From Solibacillus isronensis (GTDB lineage Bacteria > Bacillota > Bacilli > Bacillales_A > Planococcaceae), in assembly GCF_023715405.1 (NCBI RefSeq), contig NZ_JAMBOC010000001.1, positions 2,294,001 to 2,358,000 on the forward strand: a stretch of 64,000 nucleotides of DNA. Reading direction: 5' to 3'. This document shows, piece after piece, positions 32,864 to 41,686 of the stretch (the stretch's first letter is position 1; every line of letters starts with the position of its first letter). Under the pieces are notes generated by a model. The model did no database searches, was not told the origin of the DNA, and saw only the letters and a program-made list of their open reading frames with translations. The translations under genes and the position numbers were made by a program.

Positions 32864-35053
32864 TTACTCATCAAACTTCATGCCTTTTAATAAATCTGCA
32901 AATGCGTTATTAATTGGCTCAACTTCTTTTTCCTGCTGCTTCAAGTATTTTTGTACACTGCGCTTATCAACTTTACCGCCGCCTTCTTTTTTACGGCGTG
33001 CTTCAAATGCGGATAATTTTTCACGGTAACCACATTTACATACAAAAATCTGACCATCGCCTTGTCCGTGCAGCTCCAGCTTTTTCTTACATTGCGGGCA
33101 ACGGGCATTCGTTACGCGTGAGACGTTTTTGCGGTGACCACACTCACGGTCCTGGCATACAAGCATTTTGCCCTTTTTCCCGTTTACTTCAAGCATCGGC
33201 TTTCCGCAATCTGGGCAGGTCTTCGTTGAAATATTATCGTGCTTGAACTTTTTATCACTGTTTTTAATATCAGCAACGATTGCTTTTGTGTGTTGTTTCA
33301 TTTCATTAATGAAGACATCTTTTTTCAGCTTGCCATTAGCAATTTGTTCAAGCTTTTGCTCCCACTGTGCTGTCGTTTCCGGTGATTTCAGTTCATTCGG
33401 CACTAAATCAAGCAGCTGGCGGCCTTTTGACGTAATGTGAATGTCTTTTCCGCGCTTTTCAATAAGGAATGAATTGAACAATTTATCGATTATATCAGCA
33501 CGTGTCGCAACAGTCCCTAACCCTCCAGTTGATTTTAATGTATCGGCAAGAGCTCTATTTTGCGTGTTCATATATTTTGCCGGATTTTCCATCGCTGTCA
33601 ATATCGTCGCCTCTGTAAAACGTGCTGGCGGTTTCGTTTGTCCTGAAGTTTGGGCTAGTAATGACACGTTTAGCACTTGTCCTTTTTCAAGGCGTGGCAA
33701 CAGCTGTTCCTTTACATCCTCTGAAGTTTCCTCGTCATCAAAACGGTTCGAGTACACTTCTTTCCACCCGGCAGTAATTACCGTTTTACCGCGTGCGATG
33801 AACTTCTCTTTCCCGATTTCGGCTTGAACCGTTAATTGCTCAAACTCATGTGCAGGGAAAAGTACCGCAAGGAAACGCTTTACGACTAAATCATAAATTT
33901 TACGCTCTTTATCATTGAAGTTCGCAAAGTTTACATATTCTTCAGTCGGGATAATGGCATGGTGATCCGATACTTTACTATCATCAACAAACGATTTGTT
34001 GGCCTTAATCGGCTTTGTTAGTACTTTGTTTGCTAATGTGCGATATTCCCCAACAGCACATGCCTTCACGCGTTCAGGCAATGTGCTGACAATATCCGAT
34101 GACAGGTACCGTGAATCGGTACGAGGATATGTGAGCACTTTATGTGATTCATAAAGCTTTTGCATAATATTCAACGTTTCCTTTGCCGAATAGCCAAATA
34201 GCTTGTTTGCATCACGTTGCAATTCAGTTAAATCATATAGCCCTGGTGAAAACGACTTTTTCGGTTTACGTTCAATGTCGATTACTTTCGCATTTTGCTT
34301 ATCCAGTGTGTTAACGATTCGGTCAATCTTTTCTTTATCAAAACTGCGCGAATTGCCATTTTGATCTTGCCAAGTTAATTTCAGCTCTTTCGTTTGGGCT
34401 TCAATCCCATAATACGTTTGAGGTTTAAAATGCTTAATTTCATCTTCGCGGGCCGCAACCATTGCGACAACCGGCGTCTGTACACGACCTGTATTAAGCT
34501 GTGCGTTGAATTTCGTCGATAATGCACGACTTGCGTTCAGCCCGATATACCAGTCGGCTTCACTTCGGGCAACAGCTGCATAATATAAGTTTTCATACGC
34601 TTTCCCTGGCTTTAAATTCGCAAAGCCTTCTTTAATTGCTTTATCGGTAACAGATGATATCCATAAACGCTTAACCGGTTTATTTACTTTTGCACGTTCA
34701 ATAATCCAGCGGGCAACAAGCTCCCCTTCACGACCGGCATCTGTTGCAATGATAATTTCATTAACATCTTTGCGCGTTAGCTGTGATTTAACCGCATTAT
34801 ATTGTTTGCTTGTCTGCTTGATTGTTGTTAATTTCAGACGTTCCGGCAGCATCGGTAAATCGGCTAAATCCCACTTCTTATATTTCTCGTCGTAGCTTTC
34901 CGGATCTGCCAGCGTTACTAAATGTCCTAACGCCCATGTGACGATATATTTGTCTCCTTCTAAAAATCCATTGCCTTTTTTATGACACTTCAGGACATTC
35001 GCAATATCGCGTGCAACTGAAGGTTTCTCTGCTAATACTAAGCTTTTAACCAT
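32864..35053 (-). CDS. topB: DNA topoisomerase III
   Basis: Type IA topoisomerase of 729 residues, the size of B. subtilis TopB, which decatenates and relaxes DNA, often with a RecQ helicase. The Toprim domain has LVLAEKPSVARDIA and the acidic DAGREGE motif near residue 105. The catalytic Tyr lies in LTYPRTDSRYL near 310. The C-terminus carries Cys-pair zinc ribbons: CPDCGKPML with CQDRECGH, and CPQCKKKLEL with VCKCGY, ending in a Lys-rich tail. I start at ATG 35053, nine bases after AAAGG; a 15-codon-longer frame has no ribosome site. Confidence 0.92.
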   Translation of the reverse strand: MVKSLVLAEKPSVARDIANVLKCHKKGNGFLEGDKYIVTWALGHLVTLADPESYDEKYKKWDLADLPMLPERLKLTTIKQTSKQYNAVKSQLTRKDVNEIIIATDAGREGELVARWIIERAKVNKPVKRLWISSVTDKAIKEGFANLKPGKAYENLYYAAVARSEADWYIGLNASRALSTKFNAQLNTGRVQTPVVAMVAAREDEIKHFKPQTYYGIEAQTKELKLTWQDQNGNSRSFDKEKIDRIVNTLDKQNAKVIDIERKPKKSFSPGLYDLTELQRDANKLFGYSAKETLNIMQKLYESHKVLTYPRTDSRYLSSDIVSTLPERVKACAVGEYRTLANKVLTKPIKANKSFVDDSKVSDHHAIIPTEEYVNFANFNDKERKIYDLVVKRFLAVLFPAHEFEQLTVQAEIGKEKFIARGKTVITAGWKEVYSNRFDDEETSEDVKEQLLPRLEKGQVLNVSLLAQTSGQTKPPARFTEATILTAMENPAKYMNTQNRALADTLKSTGGLGTVATRADIIDKLFNSFLIEKRGKDIHITSKGRQLLDLVPNELKSPETTAQWEQKLEQIANGKLKKDVFINEMKQHTKAIVADIKNSDKKFKHDNISTKTCPDCGKPMLEVNGKKGKMLVCQDRECGHRKNVSRVTNARCPQCKKKLELHGQGDGQIFVCKCGYREKLSAFEARRKKEGGGKVDKRSVQKYLKQQEKEVEPINNAFADLLKGMKFDE

Positions 35054-35099
35054 ATGTTTCATCCTTTCAAAAATCCTTGTTTTTACTATAGCATACAAT

Positions 35100-35132
35100 T
35101 AAAAGAGCCATTAACTGATATCAGCTAATGGC
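35100..35132 (-). terminator. Intrinsic terminator of the chemotaxis gene
   Basis: GCCATTAACTGA and TCAGCTAATGGC, with one mismatch, then TCTTTTAATT on the minus strand. Confidence 0.8.
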
Positions 35133-35141
35133 CCCTTCCAA

Positions 35142-36194
35142 TTATAGTTTAAAGAGACTAACTTCTCGCTGCAGCTGTTCAGCTAGTTCAGATAGGGAAT
35201 AAGCGTTGCTCGAAATTTCTTCCGTTGCCGCTAATTGTTCTTCTGTTGCCGCGCTCGTGTCGCTTGCACTATCGGCTGTTATTGCTGCAAGGTCTTGAAC
35301 AGATCTCATGCTTTCTGTTACCGAGCCTGTCATTGCCTGAATTTCTTCTATTGCTGCAGATACAGATTCCACACGATAAACCACTTCTCCAATACCGTTT
35401 TCAATATCCCCGAATACACGTAGTGATTCAGATGTTTTCTCCATTCCTTCATCAACCATTGTACCGCCGTCCACAATTGTTTTCGTTGCCGTACTCGATG
35501 TCTGTTGAATTTGCTGTACCATACCGCCAATTTCTGTCGCTGAGTTTTTCGATTGCTCCGCTAACTTCCGTACTTCTTCCGCTACAACTGCGAACCCTTT
35601 CCCATGCTCTCCTGCACGCGCTGCTTCGATTGCAGCATTTAATGCTAGCAGATTGGTTTGGTCAGCAATGTCTGTAATAATACCTGTGATATTTTGAATG
35701 CTGCTCGAATGCTGGGACATTGTATTCATCATTTGTGTAGTATCTTTAAACGTCGTATGAATAGTTTGCATTTGGTCCACAACATTTTGAATCGTTGTCG
35801 CCCCTTGATCAATTAAATCTTTGACATCAGTAGTGGCATTCAGCATTTGTTCATTGTCACCTGAAATCTGATCAACACTTGTACGTAGCTCTTCCATTGA
35901 ACCAATCGATGCATTCATATGGTGCGCTTGCTCTGTGCTTGTAGTCAACTGATTCTCGGCTGATTTTGCCACCATCTGTGATGAGGCCAAACTTTGTTGC
36001 GAGCTTGCCGAAAGTTCTTCAGCATTTGCAGCCACCTGCATAGACAACTCATTTACATTCGAGACAATACTTCGAAGATCTGTCAGCATTTCATTAAAAC
36101 TTTGCCCCATCATACCCACTTCGTCTTTATTTTTAATTTTCAATGGTTGTATCGATAAGTTTCTTTGAGCAATTTCTTCTAGAGCCTTCGTCAC
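35142..36194 (-). pseudogene. Methyl-accepting chemotaxis protein lacking its sensor half
   Basis: The 350 codons encode the end of a HAMP domain ([36 protein letters not shown]) and a complete MCP signalling hairpin, including the CheA/CheW-binding tip around [38 protein letters not shown]. The periplasmic-side sensor and both membrane segments are missing. The frame continues upstream only through [12 protein letters not shown], which looks like the end of TM2, and then hits a TAG at a sequence junction near 36230. There is no ribosome site at the GTG at 36194. So it is most likely a 5'-truncated pseudogene, unless a soluble signalling fragment is made. Confidence 0.7.
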
Positions 36195-36567
36195 CTGGCC
36201 TACTGGTTCAACTTTTTTAGAGATTATGAACTAATCATTTGATTTTGTTCAGGTAACTTCAATAAAATAATTACAACAATGATGTTTAAAACTTCAAAAT
36301 AGGGGGAACAATTAATTATACAGGGATGAAAGCAGTCTAAAAAACATACACGACACGTTAATTTCCCATAAACCAATTGATCCATTCAGTTTATTTTAAT
36401 TATACAAACACCGAGTTATCTAAATGAAATTTAATAAATTCACAAAAATTTACTTATTATTCCGAAAGTAGCTAGTAAAATACTGTTAATTTATTTCCTG
36501 ATAATCGTACTTTCCCTTCATTTGTACGAAAAATCAAAATTTTCTTCTGTATTTGGAGAATTTTTAG

Positions 36568-36596
36568 TAGACATTTGGATAATGTTGTTATACAAT
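36568..36596 (+). promoter_or_regulatory. Sigma-A promoter of the cold-shock gene
   Basis: TAGACA (36568-36573) and TACAAT (36591-36596), spaced 17 bp, give a good sigma-A promoter. Transcription would start near 36603, leaving a leader of about 130 nt. Confidence 0.6.
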
Positions 36597-36630
36597 AAAG
36601 TTAATTAAATTGCTTAAGCTGTTTACGATC

Positions 36631-36688
36631 AATTCACATATTAAAAAAGTGAACGTGTACGCTCCCTTTTTTAATGTGTGAATTTTTT
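36631..36688 (+). promoter_or_regulatory. Terminator-like hairpin in the cold-shock leader
   Basis: AATTCACATATTAAAAAAG (36631-36649) pairs almost completely with CTTTTTTAATGTGTGAATT (36665-36683), followed by TTTTTT. This is a full intrinsic terminator shape between the promoter and the start codon, so it is a candidate attenuator or antitermination target. Confidence 0.6.
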
Positions 36689-36734
36689 ATACATTTAGCA
36701 ATTCAATTAATTAATTTTTTGGAGGTTTTCTCTC

Positions 36735-36935
36735 ATGCAACAAGGTACAGTAAAATGGTTTAACTCAGAAAAAGGTTTCGGTTTCATCGAAGTTGAAGGC
36801 GGTAACGATGTATTCGTACACTTCTCAGCTATCCAAGGCGAAGGTTTCAAAACTTTAGACGAAGGTCAAAAAGTTGAATTCGACGTTGAAGAAGGCAACC
36901 GTGGCCCACAAGCTACTAACGTAACAAAACTTTAA
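36735..36935 (+). CDS. Cold-shock protein, CspA/CspB family
   Basis: A 66-residue single-strand nucleic-acid-binding OB-fold protein, the usual length. RNP1 (KGFGFIEV) and RNP2 (VFVHFSAI) are present, and the start [17 protein letters not shown] is typical of CspA/CspB RNA chaperones and transcription antiterminators. The ribosome site is TTGGAGG, eight bases upstream of ATG. Codons are strongly biased to those of highly expressed genes (GGT, GAA, TTC, AAC), unlike many neighbours. It has a long 5' leader with a terminator-like hairpin and its own terminator at 36968-37001. Confidence 0.95.
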   Translation: MQQGTVKWFNSEKGFGFIEVEGGNDVFVHFSAIQGEGFKTLDEGQKVEFDVEEGNRGPQATNVTKL

Positions 36936-36967
36936 TTCTAAGGAATTAAGTTCACATAGTTAGTTGC

Positions 36968-37001
36968 AAGAAGCATACTCTATCGGGTATGCTTCTTTTT
37001 A
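36968..37001 (+). terminator. Intrinsic terminator of the cold-shock gene
   Basis: AAGAAGCATACTC and GGGTATGCTTCTT, 12 of 13 paired, then TTTTATAG. Confidence 0.85.
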
Positions 37002-37015
37002 TAGTTTCATAACGA

Positions 37016-37054
37016 TAAAAAACAGCTGTGCCGAAACTTAGACTTCGGCACAGC
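37016..37054 (-). terminator. Intrinsic terminator of a small minus-strand gene
   Basis: GCTGTGCCGAA (37025-37035) and TTCGGCACAGC (37044-37054), a perfect stem, followed on the minus strand by TGTTTTTTA. It confirms a transcript coming from 37150. Confidence 0.8.
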
Positions 37055-37070
37055 CATTTCTATTTCCAAG

Positions 37071-37150
37071 CTATTCATCTTTCGTACGTTTCCTGAATAA
37101 TTCCCAAACTTCATTTGCCAATTTTGAACCTCAATAATGTTTGTCATCAT
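37071..37150 (-). pseudogene. Small gene of about 26 codons with an apparent -1 frameshift
   Basis: AAGGAGG at 37156-37162 sits at ideal distance from ATG 37150. The first frame reads MMTNIIEVQ, then would run through the terminator. One base added in the CAAAATTGG run joins it to a second frame reading LANEVWELFRKRTKDE and a TAG at 37071, directly before the terminator at 37016-37054. The joined peptide is amphipathic and plausible. So this is either a real small gene broken by a one-base deletion, a sequencing error in an A run, or a programmed slip. Function unknown. Confidence 0.5.
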
Positions 37151-37162
37151 TTGTTCCTCCTT

Positions 37163-37562
37163 GGTTTCGTTGTTACCTTTAATTTAAGGGAGAATGGAAA
37201 TGACAGCATTATTTTGAGGGTGAATTGTCGCAAATTGAAGGTGTTTGGTGTTAAAATTCGATGAATTGCACGGGCTATTTCCCAGGAAATCTATATTCCG
37301 ACAATTTCTTATAGCTCCGTAAGTTTTGTGCGTGATAATGGTACTTATGATTTGTTTGTACCTTAAAGGGATAAGCTGTAACTGTTGCAGGTCCACGTAA
37401 GGATTTCCCTTGCTTTATGTAAATTGACGATATAGGACCGGTGACAGCGGAAAAACCTGAAATGGTGCAATCGCTTCTCTAGTTCACTCAACGTGTGCTC
37501 TCAATTAATATAATTATATTATTATTCCCCTTTTTTCCTTCTAGAAACTTACAATATAAGAG
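37163..37562. other. Gene-free stretch
   Basis: Contains the promoter side of the small minus-strand gene at its left end and otherwise no convincing gene. A 70-codon minus frame at 37184-37396 has no ribosome site and unusual composition. Confidence 0.45.
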
Positions 37563-37563
37563 A

Positions 37564-37602
37564 AAGCTATTACTCGGATTCCTCCAAGCAATAGCTTCCC
37601 TA
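37564..37602 (-). terminator. Terminator of the 37610 aminotransferase gene
   Basis: AAGCTATT and AATAGCTT arms with an 18-base loop. The minus-strand tail is TCTCTTATATTG, so this is a moderate terminator. Confidence 0.6.
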
Positions 37603-37609
37603 AATTTAC

Positions 37610-38776
37610 TTATAAAATTTCCGCTAAACGTTTAATACCCTCTTCAATAATTTCAGGTGTTGCATTTGTATAGTTCAGACGCAGTGTATTAACTGATTCT
37701 TTATTCGTATAAAATGGATTTCCCGGCACGAATGCTACTTTTTTCTCCATCGCTTCCGAAAACTTATCAAGCGCATTTACGCCTTCCGGAAGAGTTACCC
37801 ATACAAACATACCGCCTTCAGGTTTTGTATATTTCACATATGGCGGGAAGTACTTTTCCATTGCAGCCAGCATCGCATCTGCTTGCGTTTTGTAGAGTGC
37901 TATAATTTTCTCAACATGCGCTTCATACTCATTCGTCGTTAAATACTGATGCAAAATGTATTGTGCGAAAATGTTTGTATGTAAATCCGTTGCCTGCTTC
38001 GCTGTTTCGACATGATTTAGAAGTTCATGATTTTTCGTCAAAATATAACCTAGGCGCATACCCGGTGTAACCGTTTTTGAAAACGAACCTAATACGACAC
38101 TGTTTGTCATCTTCCCAGCTGCGATATATGGCAAGTGTTCCCCAGTAAAACGAAGCTCACCGTATGGATCATCCTCGATAAAAATGACATCTTGATCTTT
38201 TACCGCTTCAAATACTTCTTCACGGCGCTCTTTCGTATACGTTAACCCAGTAGGATTTTGGAAATTCGGAACTGTGTATACCATTTTCACATTCGGCTGT
38301 TTTAGTACATCCTTCAACTGTTCTACATTCAGTCCTTCTGTTTCCAGTGTTACACCATAGAAACTTGGTTCACGTAATGTAAATGCCTGGATCGCTCCTA
38401 AATAACCGGGCTCCTCAATAACAACCCCGTCCCCTTTGTTCAGCAGAACTTTGGAAATAAGCTCTAATGCTTGCTGGGATCCTGTCGTAATTAGTACATC
38501 ATCTGCTGTATAATTTAAGTTCGATTGCTTGTTATTATATTTTTCTGCAATATACTGACGTAGCGGCAAATAACCTTGCGTCGTAGAATATTGAAATACC
38601 TTTGCACCATTTGCATCAATCGCATCATTTACCGACTGCTTTAACTCATCAATTGGAAATGAGATTGGATTTGGCAAGCCTCCCGCAAATGAAATGACGT
38701 CGTATGCATCCGTTACCTTTAAAATATTTCGGATGAATGATGATGGTGTTTTTAAAATGCTATCAGAATATTGCAT
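37610..38776 (-). CDS. PLP-dependent aminotransferase, LysN/2-aminoadipate type
   Basis: A 388-residue fold-type I aminotransferase of the class that includes 2-aminoadipate transaminase LysN and the C-terminal domains of MocR regulators. Landmarks are ISFAGGLPNPISFP, YSTTQGYLPLRQYIAEKY, TTGSQQALELISKVLLNKGD, YTVPNFQNPTGLTYT with the PLP Asn, FIEDDPYGELRF with the Asp, and the lysine in VVLGSFSKTVTPGMRLGYI. There is no attached GntR domain. It could transaminate branched-chain, aromatic or 2-aminoadipate substrates. It is a single gene with its promoter next to the MFS terminator. Confidence 0.82.
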   Translation of the reverse strand: MQYSDSILKTPSSFIRNILKVTDAYDVISFAGGLPNPISFPIDELKQSVNDAIDANGAKVFQYSTTQGYLPLRQYIAEKYNNKQSNLNYTADDVLITTGSQQALELISKVLLNKGDGVVIEEPGYLGAIQAFTLREPSFYGVTLETEGLNVEQLKDVLKQPNVKMVYTVPNFQNPTGLTYTKERREEVFEAVKDQDVIFIEDDPYGELRFTGEHLPYIAAGKMTNSVVLGSFSKTVTPGMRLGYILTKNHELLNHVETAKQATDLHTNIFAQYILHQYLTTNEYEAHVEKIIALYKTQADAMLAAMEKYFPPYVKYTKPEGGMFVWVTLPEGVNALDKFSEAMEKKVAFVPGNPFYTNKESVNTLRLNYTNATPEIIEEGIKRLAEIL

Positions 38777-38835
38777 AATAGACTCTCTTCCTTTTTGTAA
38801 TTTTCAAAATTTTATCACTTTTTAAACGAATAAAC

Positions 38836-38872
38836 AATAAGCATGTACCATTTAAGAAGATACATGCTTATT
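38836..38872 (-). terminator. Intrinsic terminator of the MarR/MFS operon
   Basis: AATAAGCATGTA and TACATGCTTATT, a perfect 12-bp stem, then GTTTATT on the minus strand. Confidence 0.75.
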
Positions 38873-38926
38873 GCTAGTAAGTTAATGACATGAAACTGTC
38901 ATTCTGAATAATTACTTTAATAGAAC

Positions 38927-40114
38927 TTATGCCAGCTTTCGCTTTCTTCCTACTAATAAATAATATAACGGAATACAGACAAGAATTAGCGGAATCATCG
39001 ATACGAAGATTGTACGGTATGTTGTATAAGGTTCAATCATCCCTAAAATAAATGGTCCGACACCTAATCCTAAGTCGTACAAAATGAAGTATGTGGATGT
39101 TGCTAAGCCAAATCGATGTGGCTCCGTTACTTTAACTGCAATCGTTTGGGCAATGGAATTGAAGTTCCCGTAGCCAAAGCCAATAAGGACAGCTGCAAGT
39201 AACAGCATCCAGCCTGCTGATGCCTGACTGAATAGCAACATTCCAATCGCGAAAACGGCAATACATGGATACACAATAATATTCGGACCACGCACATCCA
39301 TCAATTTCCCGGTAAATGGACGAGAAATAACGACAACCCCCGCATAGGCTAAGAAAAAGTAGCTTGCCGCTTCCACTAAATTGATTTCTCTTGCATAAAA
39401 CGTAATGAACGTCATAACTCCCGAGTATGCAAAGCCAATTAATAAGGCAATAAATGAAATCGGAAGCGCTTTTGGTTCAATGAATTTTTCCAGAAATGAA
39501 AGCTTTTCTTCCTGATTTCCACTTTGTTTATTCGGTTGTGGTAAGGAAATTTTAACAAAGAAATAAGCGATTAGTAATATAAGCGAAAGCGCAGTGTTCA
39601 TATAAAAAATAACATCAAAGCCATTTTCAAGCTTCAGCATAAACATGCCGACAAACGGCCCTATTGCTGTCGCCAAAATAGCGCTTAAGCTAAAGTATCC
39701 AATCCCTTCCCCTTTACGTGATGCGGGTAAAATCATAGCAACAATCGTACCTGTAGCTGTTCCGACCGTTCCGACAGCTATCCCTTGTAATAAGCGGATA
39801 ATCAATAAATAAACAACGCCCCATTCCATTAAATAAAGTGTTGTTGTTACGAAAAATATAATAAGACCAATTAAAAGCATCTTCTGTGGCCCGATACTGC
39901 CGATGAGACGTCCTGCCCCTATCCGGCCAATCAATGATCCGATAATAAAAATACTAGAAACAAGTCCTGCAATACTTGTAGAAACTTGATATGTGTCTAC
40001 TGCATAACTTGAAATGGTCACCATTAGCAGGAAGAATATTAAGATTGCTATAAAGTTAATGATCGATACAATGATAAAATCCTTCGTCCAGATTGGTTCT
40101 TTTGTTCCCTTCAT
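38927..40114 (-). CDS. MFS transporter
   Basis: A 395-residue major facilitator with twelve predicted segments. The first-half loop GSLIGRIGAGRLIGSIGPQKMLLIG is the usual motif A region, and GIAVGTVGTATGTIVAMILP resembles the antiporter motif C zone of drug-efflux members. The central loop (about 195-215) is polar, and a second motif-A-like VVISRPFTGKLMDVRGPN follows. It overlaps the marR gene by an ATGA, so the two are translationally coupled. A multidrug or metabolite exporter repressed by its MarR partner is likely; the substrate is unknown. Confidence 0.82.
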   Translation of the reverse strand: MKGTKEPIWTKDFIIVSIINFIAILIFFLLMVTISSYAVDTYQVSTSIAGLVSSIFIIGSLIGRIGAGRLIGSIGPQKMLLIGLIIFFVTTTLYLMEWGVVYLLIIRLLQGIAVGTVGTATGTIVAMILPASRKGEGIGYFSLSAILATAIGPFVGMFMLKLENGFDVIFYMNTALSLILLIAYFFVKISLPQPNKQSGNQEEKLSFLEKFIEPKALPISFIALLIGFAYSGVMTFITFYAREINLVEAASYFFLAYAGVVVISRPFTGKLMDVRGPNIIVYPCIAVFAIGMLLFSQASAGWMLLLAAVLIGFGYGNFNSIAQTIAVKVTEPHRFGLATSTYFILYDLGLGVGPFILGMIEPYTTYRTIFVSMIPLILVCIPLYYLLVGRKRKLA

Positions 40115-40527
40115 TCTAGCCCTTCTTTCAATATTTTCTCCATATCAGACAGTGCTTTTTCGAAAAGCTCCTGTTGTTCGTCTGACAGGTTGTTTAATAG
40201 CTGATTTTGTAGAAATTTAATTTCCGGGGAAATATTTTTATACAATCTTTCTCCTTTTTCAGTCAAACTTATATATTTTTCCCGTCTGTCATTGCCTTGT
40301 TTCATTTGAATAAGCTCTTGTTTCGTCAATGTCTTAACATTTGCGGAAACAGTCGGCTTCTCAACATCCCAATATTTCGCAATCTGGCTCATTGTTGCCA
40401 GCTCTTCATTCGCCAAATAATGCATTAAAGACCAGTTGGCATTAGACAGTTCATGCACTGCCAGTATATTAGTAAGACGCTGCGTATATCGTTTATGAAA
40501 ACGGTGCAATTGTAAAAAGAAAGTCAT
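40111..40527 (-). CDS. MarR-family repressor
   Basis: A 138-residue winged-helix regulator. The DNA-binding core reads LATMSQIAKYWDVEKPTVSANVKTLTKQELIQMKQGNDRREKYISLTEKGERLY (residues about 45-95), with the wing DRREKYISLT. The N- and C-terminal helices make the dimer interface. It is the first gene of an operon with an MFS exporter, and a perfect inverted repeat at 40561-40577 lies just upstream. Autoregulation with ligand-released repression is the usual arrangement for such pairs. Confidence 0.85.
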   Translation of the reverse strand: MTFFLQLHRFHKRYTQRLTNILAVHELSNANWSLMHYLANEELATMSQIAKYWDVEKPTVSANVKTLTKQELIQMKQGNDRREKYISLTEKGERLYKNISPEIKFLQNQLLNNLSDEQQELFEKALSDMEKILKEGLE

Positions 40528-40560
40528 AATTATATTACCTCCCTATTTCTTCTAAAATGG

Positions 40561-40577
40561 TTAGTTAACCTAACTAA
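40561..40577. promoter_or_regulatory. MarR operator
   Basis: TTAGTTA-ACC-TAACTAA, a perfect 7-bp inverted repeat with a 3-bp spacer, 34 bp upstream of the marR start. The size and symmetry suit a MarR dimer. Confidence 0.7.
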
Positions 40578-40786
40578 TTAAATAAAAATCTGCTTCATTT
40601 GTCAATCTTTTTTTACTGGACGAGTTGAATTTGACAAAAAATAGAGTGCTAAATTGGTTTGGAAGGCTGATAAATTAGGTTATGCAAATACTCGAAAAAA
40701 TAGAGAAAGTAATTCCGTTTTATTTGGGAAAATAAATGGAAAATTACCGGTAACCCCTACCTTACTTTGAACTAAAAAACACGCTT

Positions 40787-40814
40787 TATAGCCTTTAAGA
40801 CTACAAGCGTGTTT
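40787..40814 (-). terminator. Intrinsic terminator of uppP
   Basis: AAACACGCTT and AAGCGTGTTT, a perfect 10-bp stem, then TTTTTAG on the minus strand. Confidence 0.75.
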
Positions 40815-40821
40815 ATCCATG

Positions 40822-41637
40822 CTAAAAGAATATTAATAATAAAATACCAACTAAAAAGCAGTAATACGTGAAGTAATGCAGCTTTCCGTTTTTCATAATA
40901 CCCATGAACCAGCGCATGGCGAAATATGTCATAAACAATGTCGCAAGGAATGTAACTGTATACGGAAGGGCTAAATCCATTTTGTTTGGCTCATCGAGGA
41001 AGTCTGTAAACCCTAAAACGACACCGCCTAAACTCACCGGAATATACAGCATGAATGAGAAACGCAGTGCTGTTTCCTGTTTCATTCCGACAGCGATTGC
41101 CGAAATAATTGTCGCACCCGATCGGCTAATCCCCGGTGTTAATGCAACTGCCTGCCCAAAACCTACTAATAAGGCATCCTTTGCTGATAAATCCCCGTCG
41201 CGTTTCGTTCCGCGTAAATTACGAATTAACCATAAGGCAATCCCTGTCACGAACAGCATAATCGCGATTGTCGTCATGCTCACGCTGTCTGCAATAACAT
41301 CGCTTAGCAAAACCCCTAAAACACCTGCTGGAATCGAGCCGATAATGACGTAAAGCGCAAAATTAAAGTCTTTACGGTATCGCGCATTACGTGTTTTAAT
41401 AAACAGTAAAAATCCAGTAATTAACCGAATAATATCTTCACGGTAAATAAACATAATTGCAATCAATGATGCCGTATTCGTTAGGATTGCGAATGTAAAG
41501 CCCTGTTCGCCCATTCCCAGAATTTCACTTACAATCATGACATGCCCACTTGATGACACCGGAATCGGTTCAGTTAAACCTTGAACAATACCGATAATAA
41601 AATGCTTTAACACTAAAATCAAATCAAAATTTTCCAT
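40822..41637 (-). CDS. uppP: Undecaprenyl-diphosphate phosphatase
   Basis: A 271-residue BacA/UppP membrane phosphatase that recycles the lipid carrier for cell-wall synthesis and gives bacitracin tolerance. The two family motifs are IVQGLTEPIPVSSSGHVMI near residue 20, with the catalytic Glu in QGLTE and SSSGH, and GFGQAVALTPGISRSGATI near 165. Eight hydrophobic segments are visible. The first motif has TEPIP where most members have TEFLP. The gene lies 49 bp downstream of the second helD on the same strand. Confidence 0.9.
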   Translation of the reverse strand: MENFDLILVLKHFIIGIVQGLTEPIPVSSSGHVMIVSEILGMGEQGFTFAILTNTASLIAIMFIYREDIIRLITGFLLFIKTRNARYRKDFNFALYVIIGSIPAGVLGVLLSDVIADSVSMTTIAIMLFVTGIALWLIRNLRGTKRDGDLSAKDALLVGFGQAVALTPGISRSGATIISAIAVGMKQETALRFSFMLYIPVSLGGVVLGFTDFLDEPNKMDLALPYTVTFLATLFMTYFAMRWFMGIMKNGKLHYFTYYCFLVGILLLIFF

Positions 41638-41686
41638 TTGTATCTCCTAAAAAAGTAGTCCTCTTCGGTTAGACGCATTAAGGCGG

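Larger units (their letters stand above)
36195..36734. other. Gene-free stretch before the cold-shock gene
   Basis: AT-rich. The left part (36195-36240) is the junction where the receptor gene was cut off. The right part is the promoter and leader of the cold-shock gene. Between them (36240-36560) I see no gene or hairpin. Confidence 0.5.

Noticed and set aside
37184..37396. A 70-codon minus-strand frame
   Set aside because: No ribosome site, and no similarity or composition typical of a protein.
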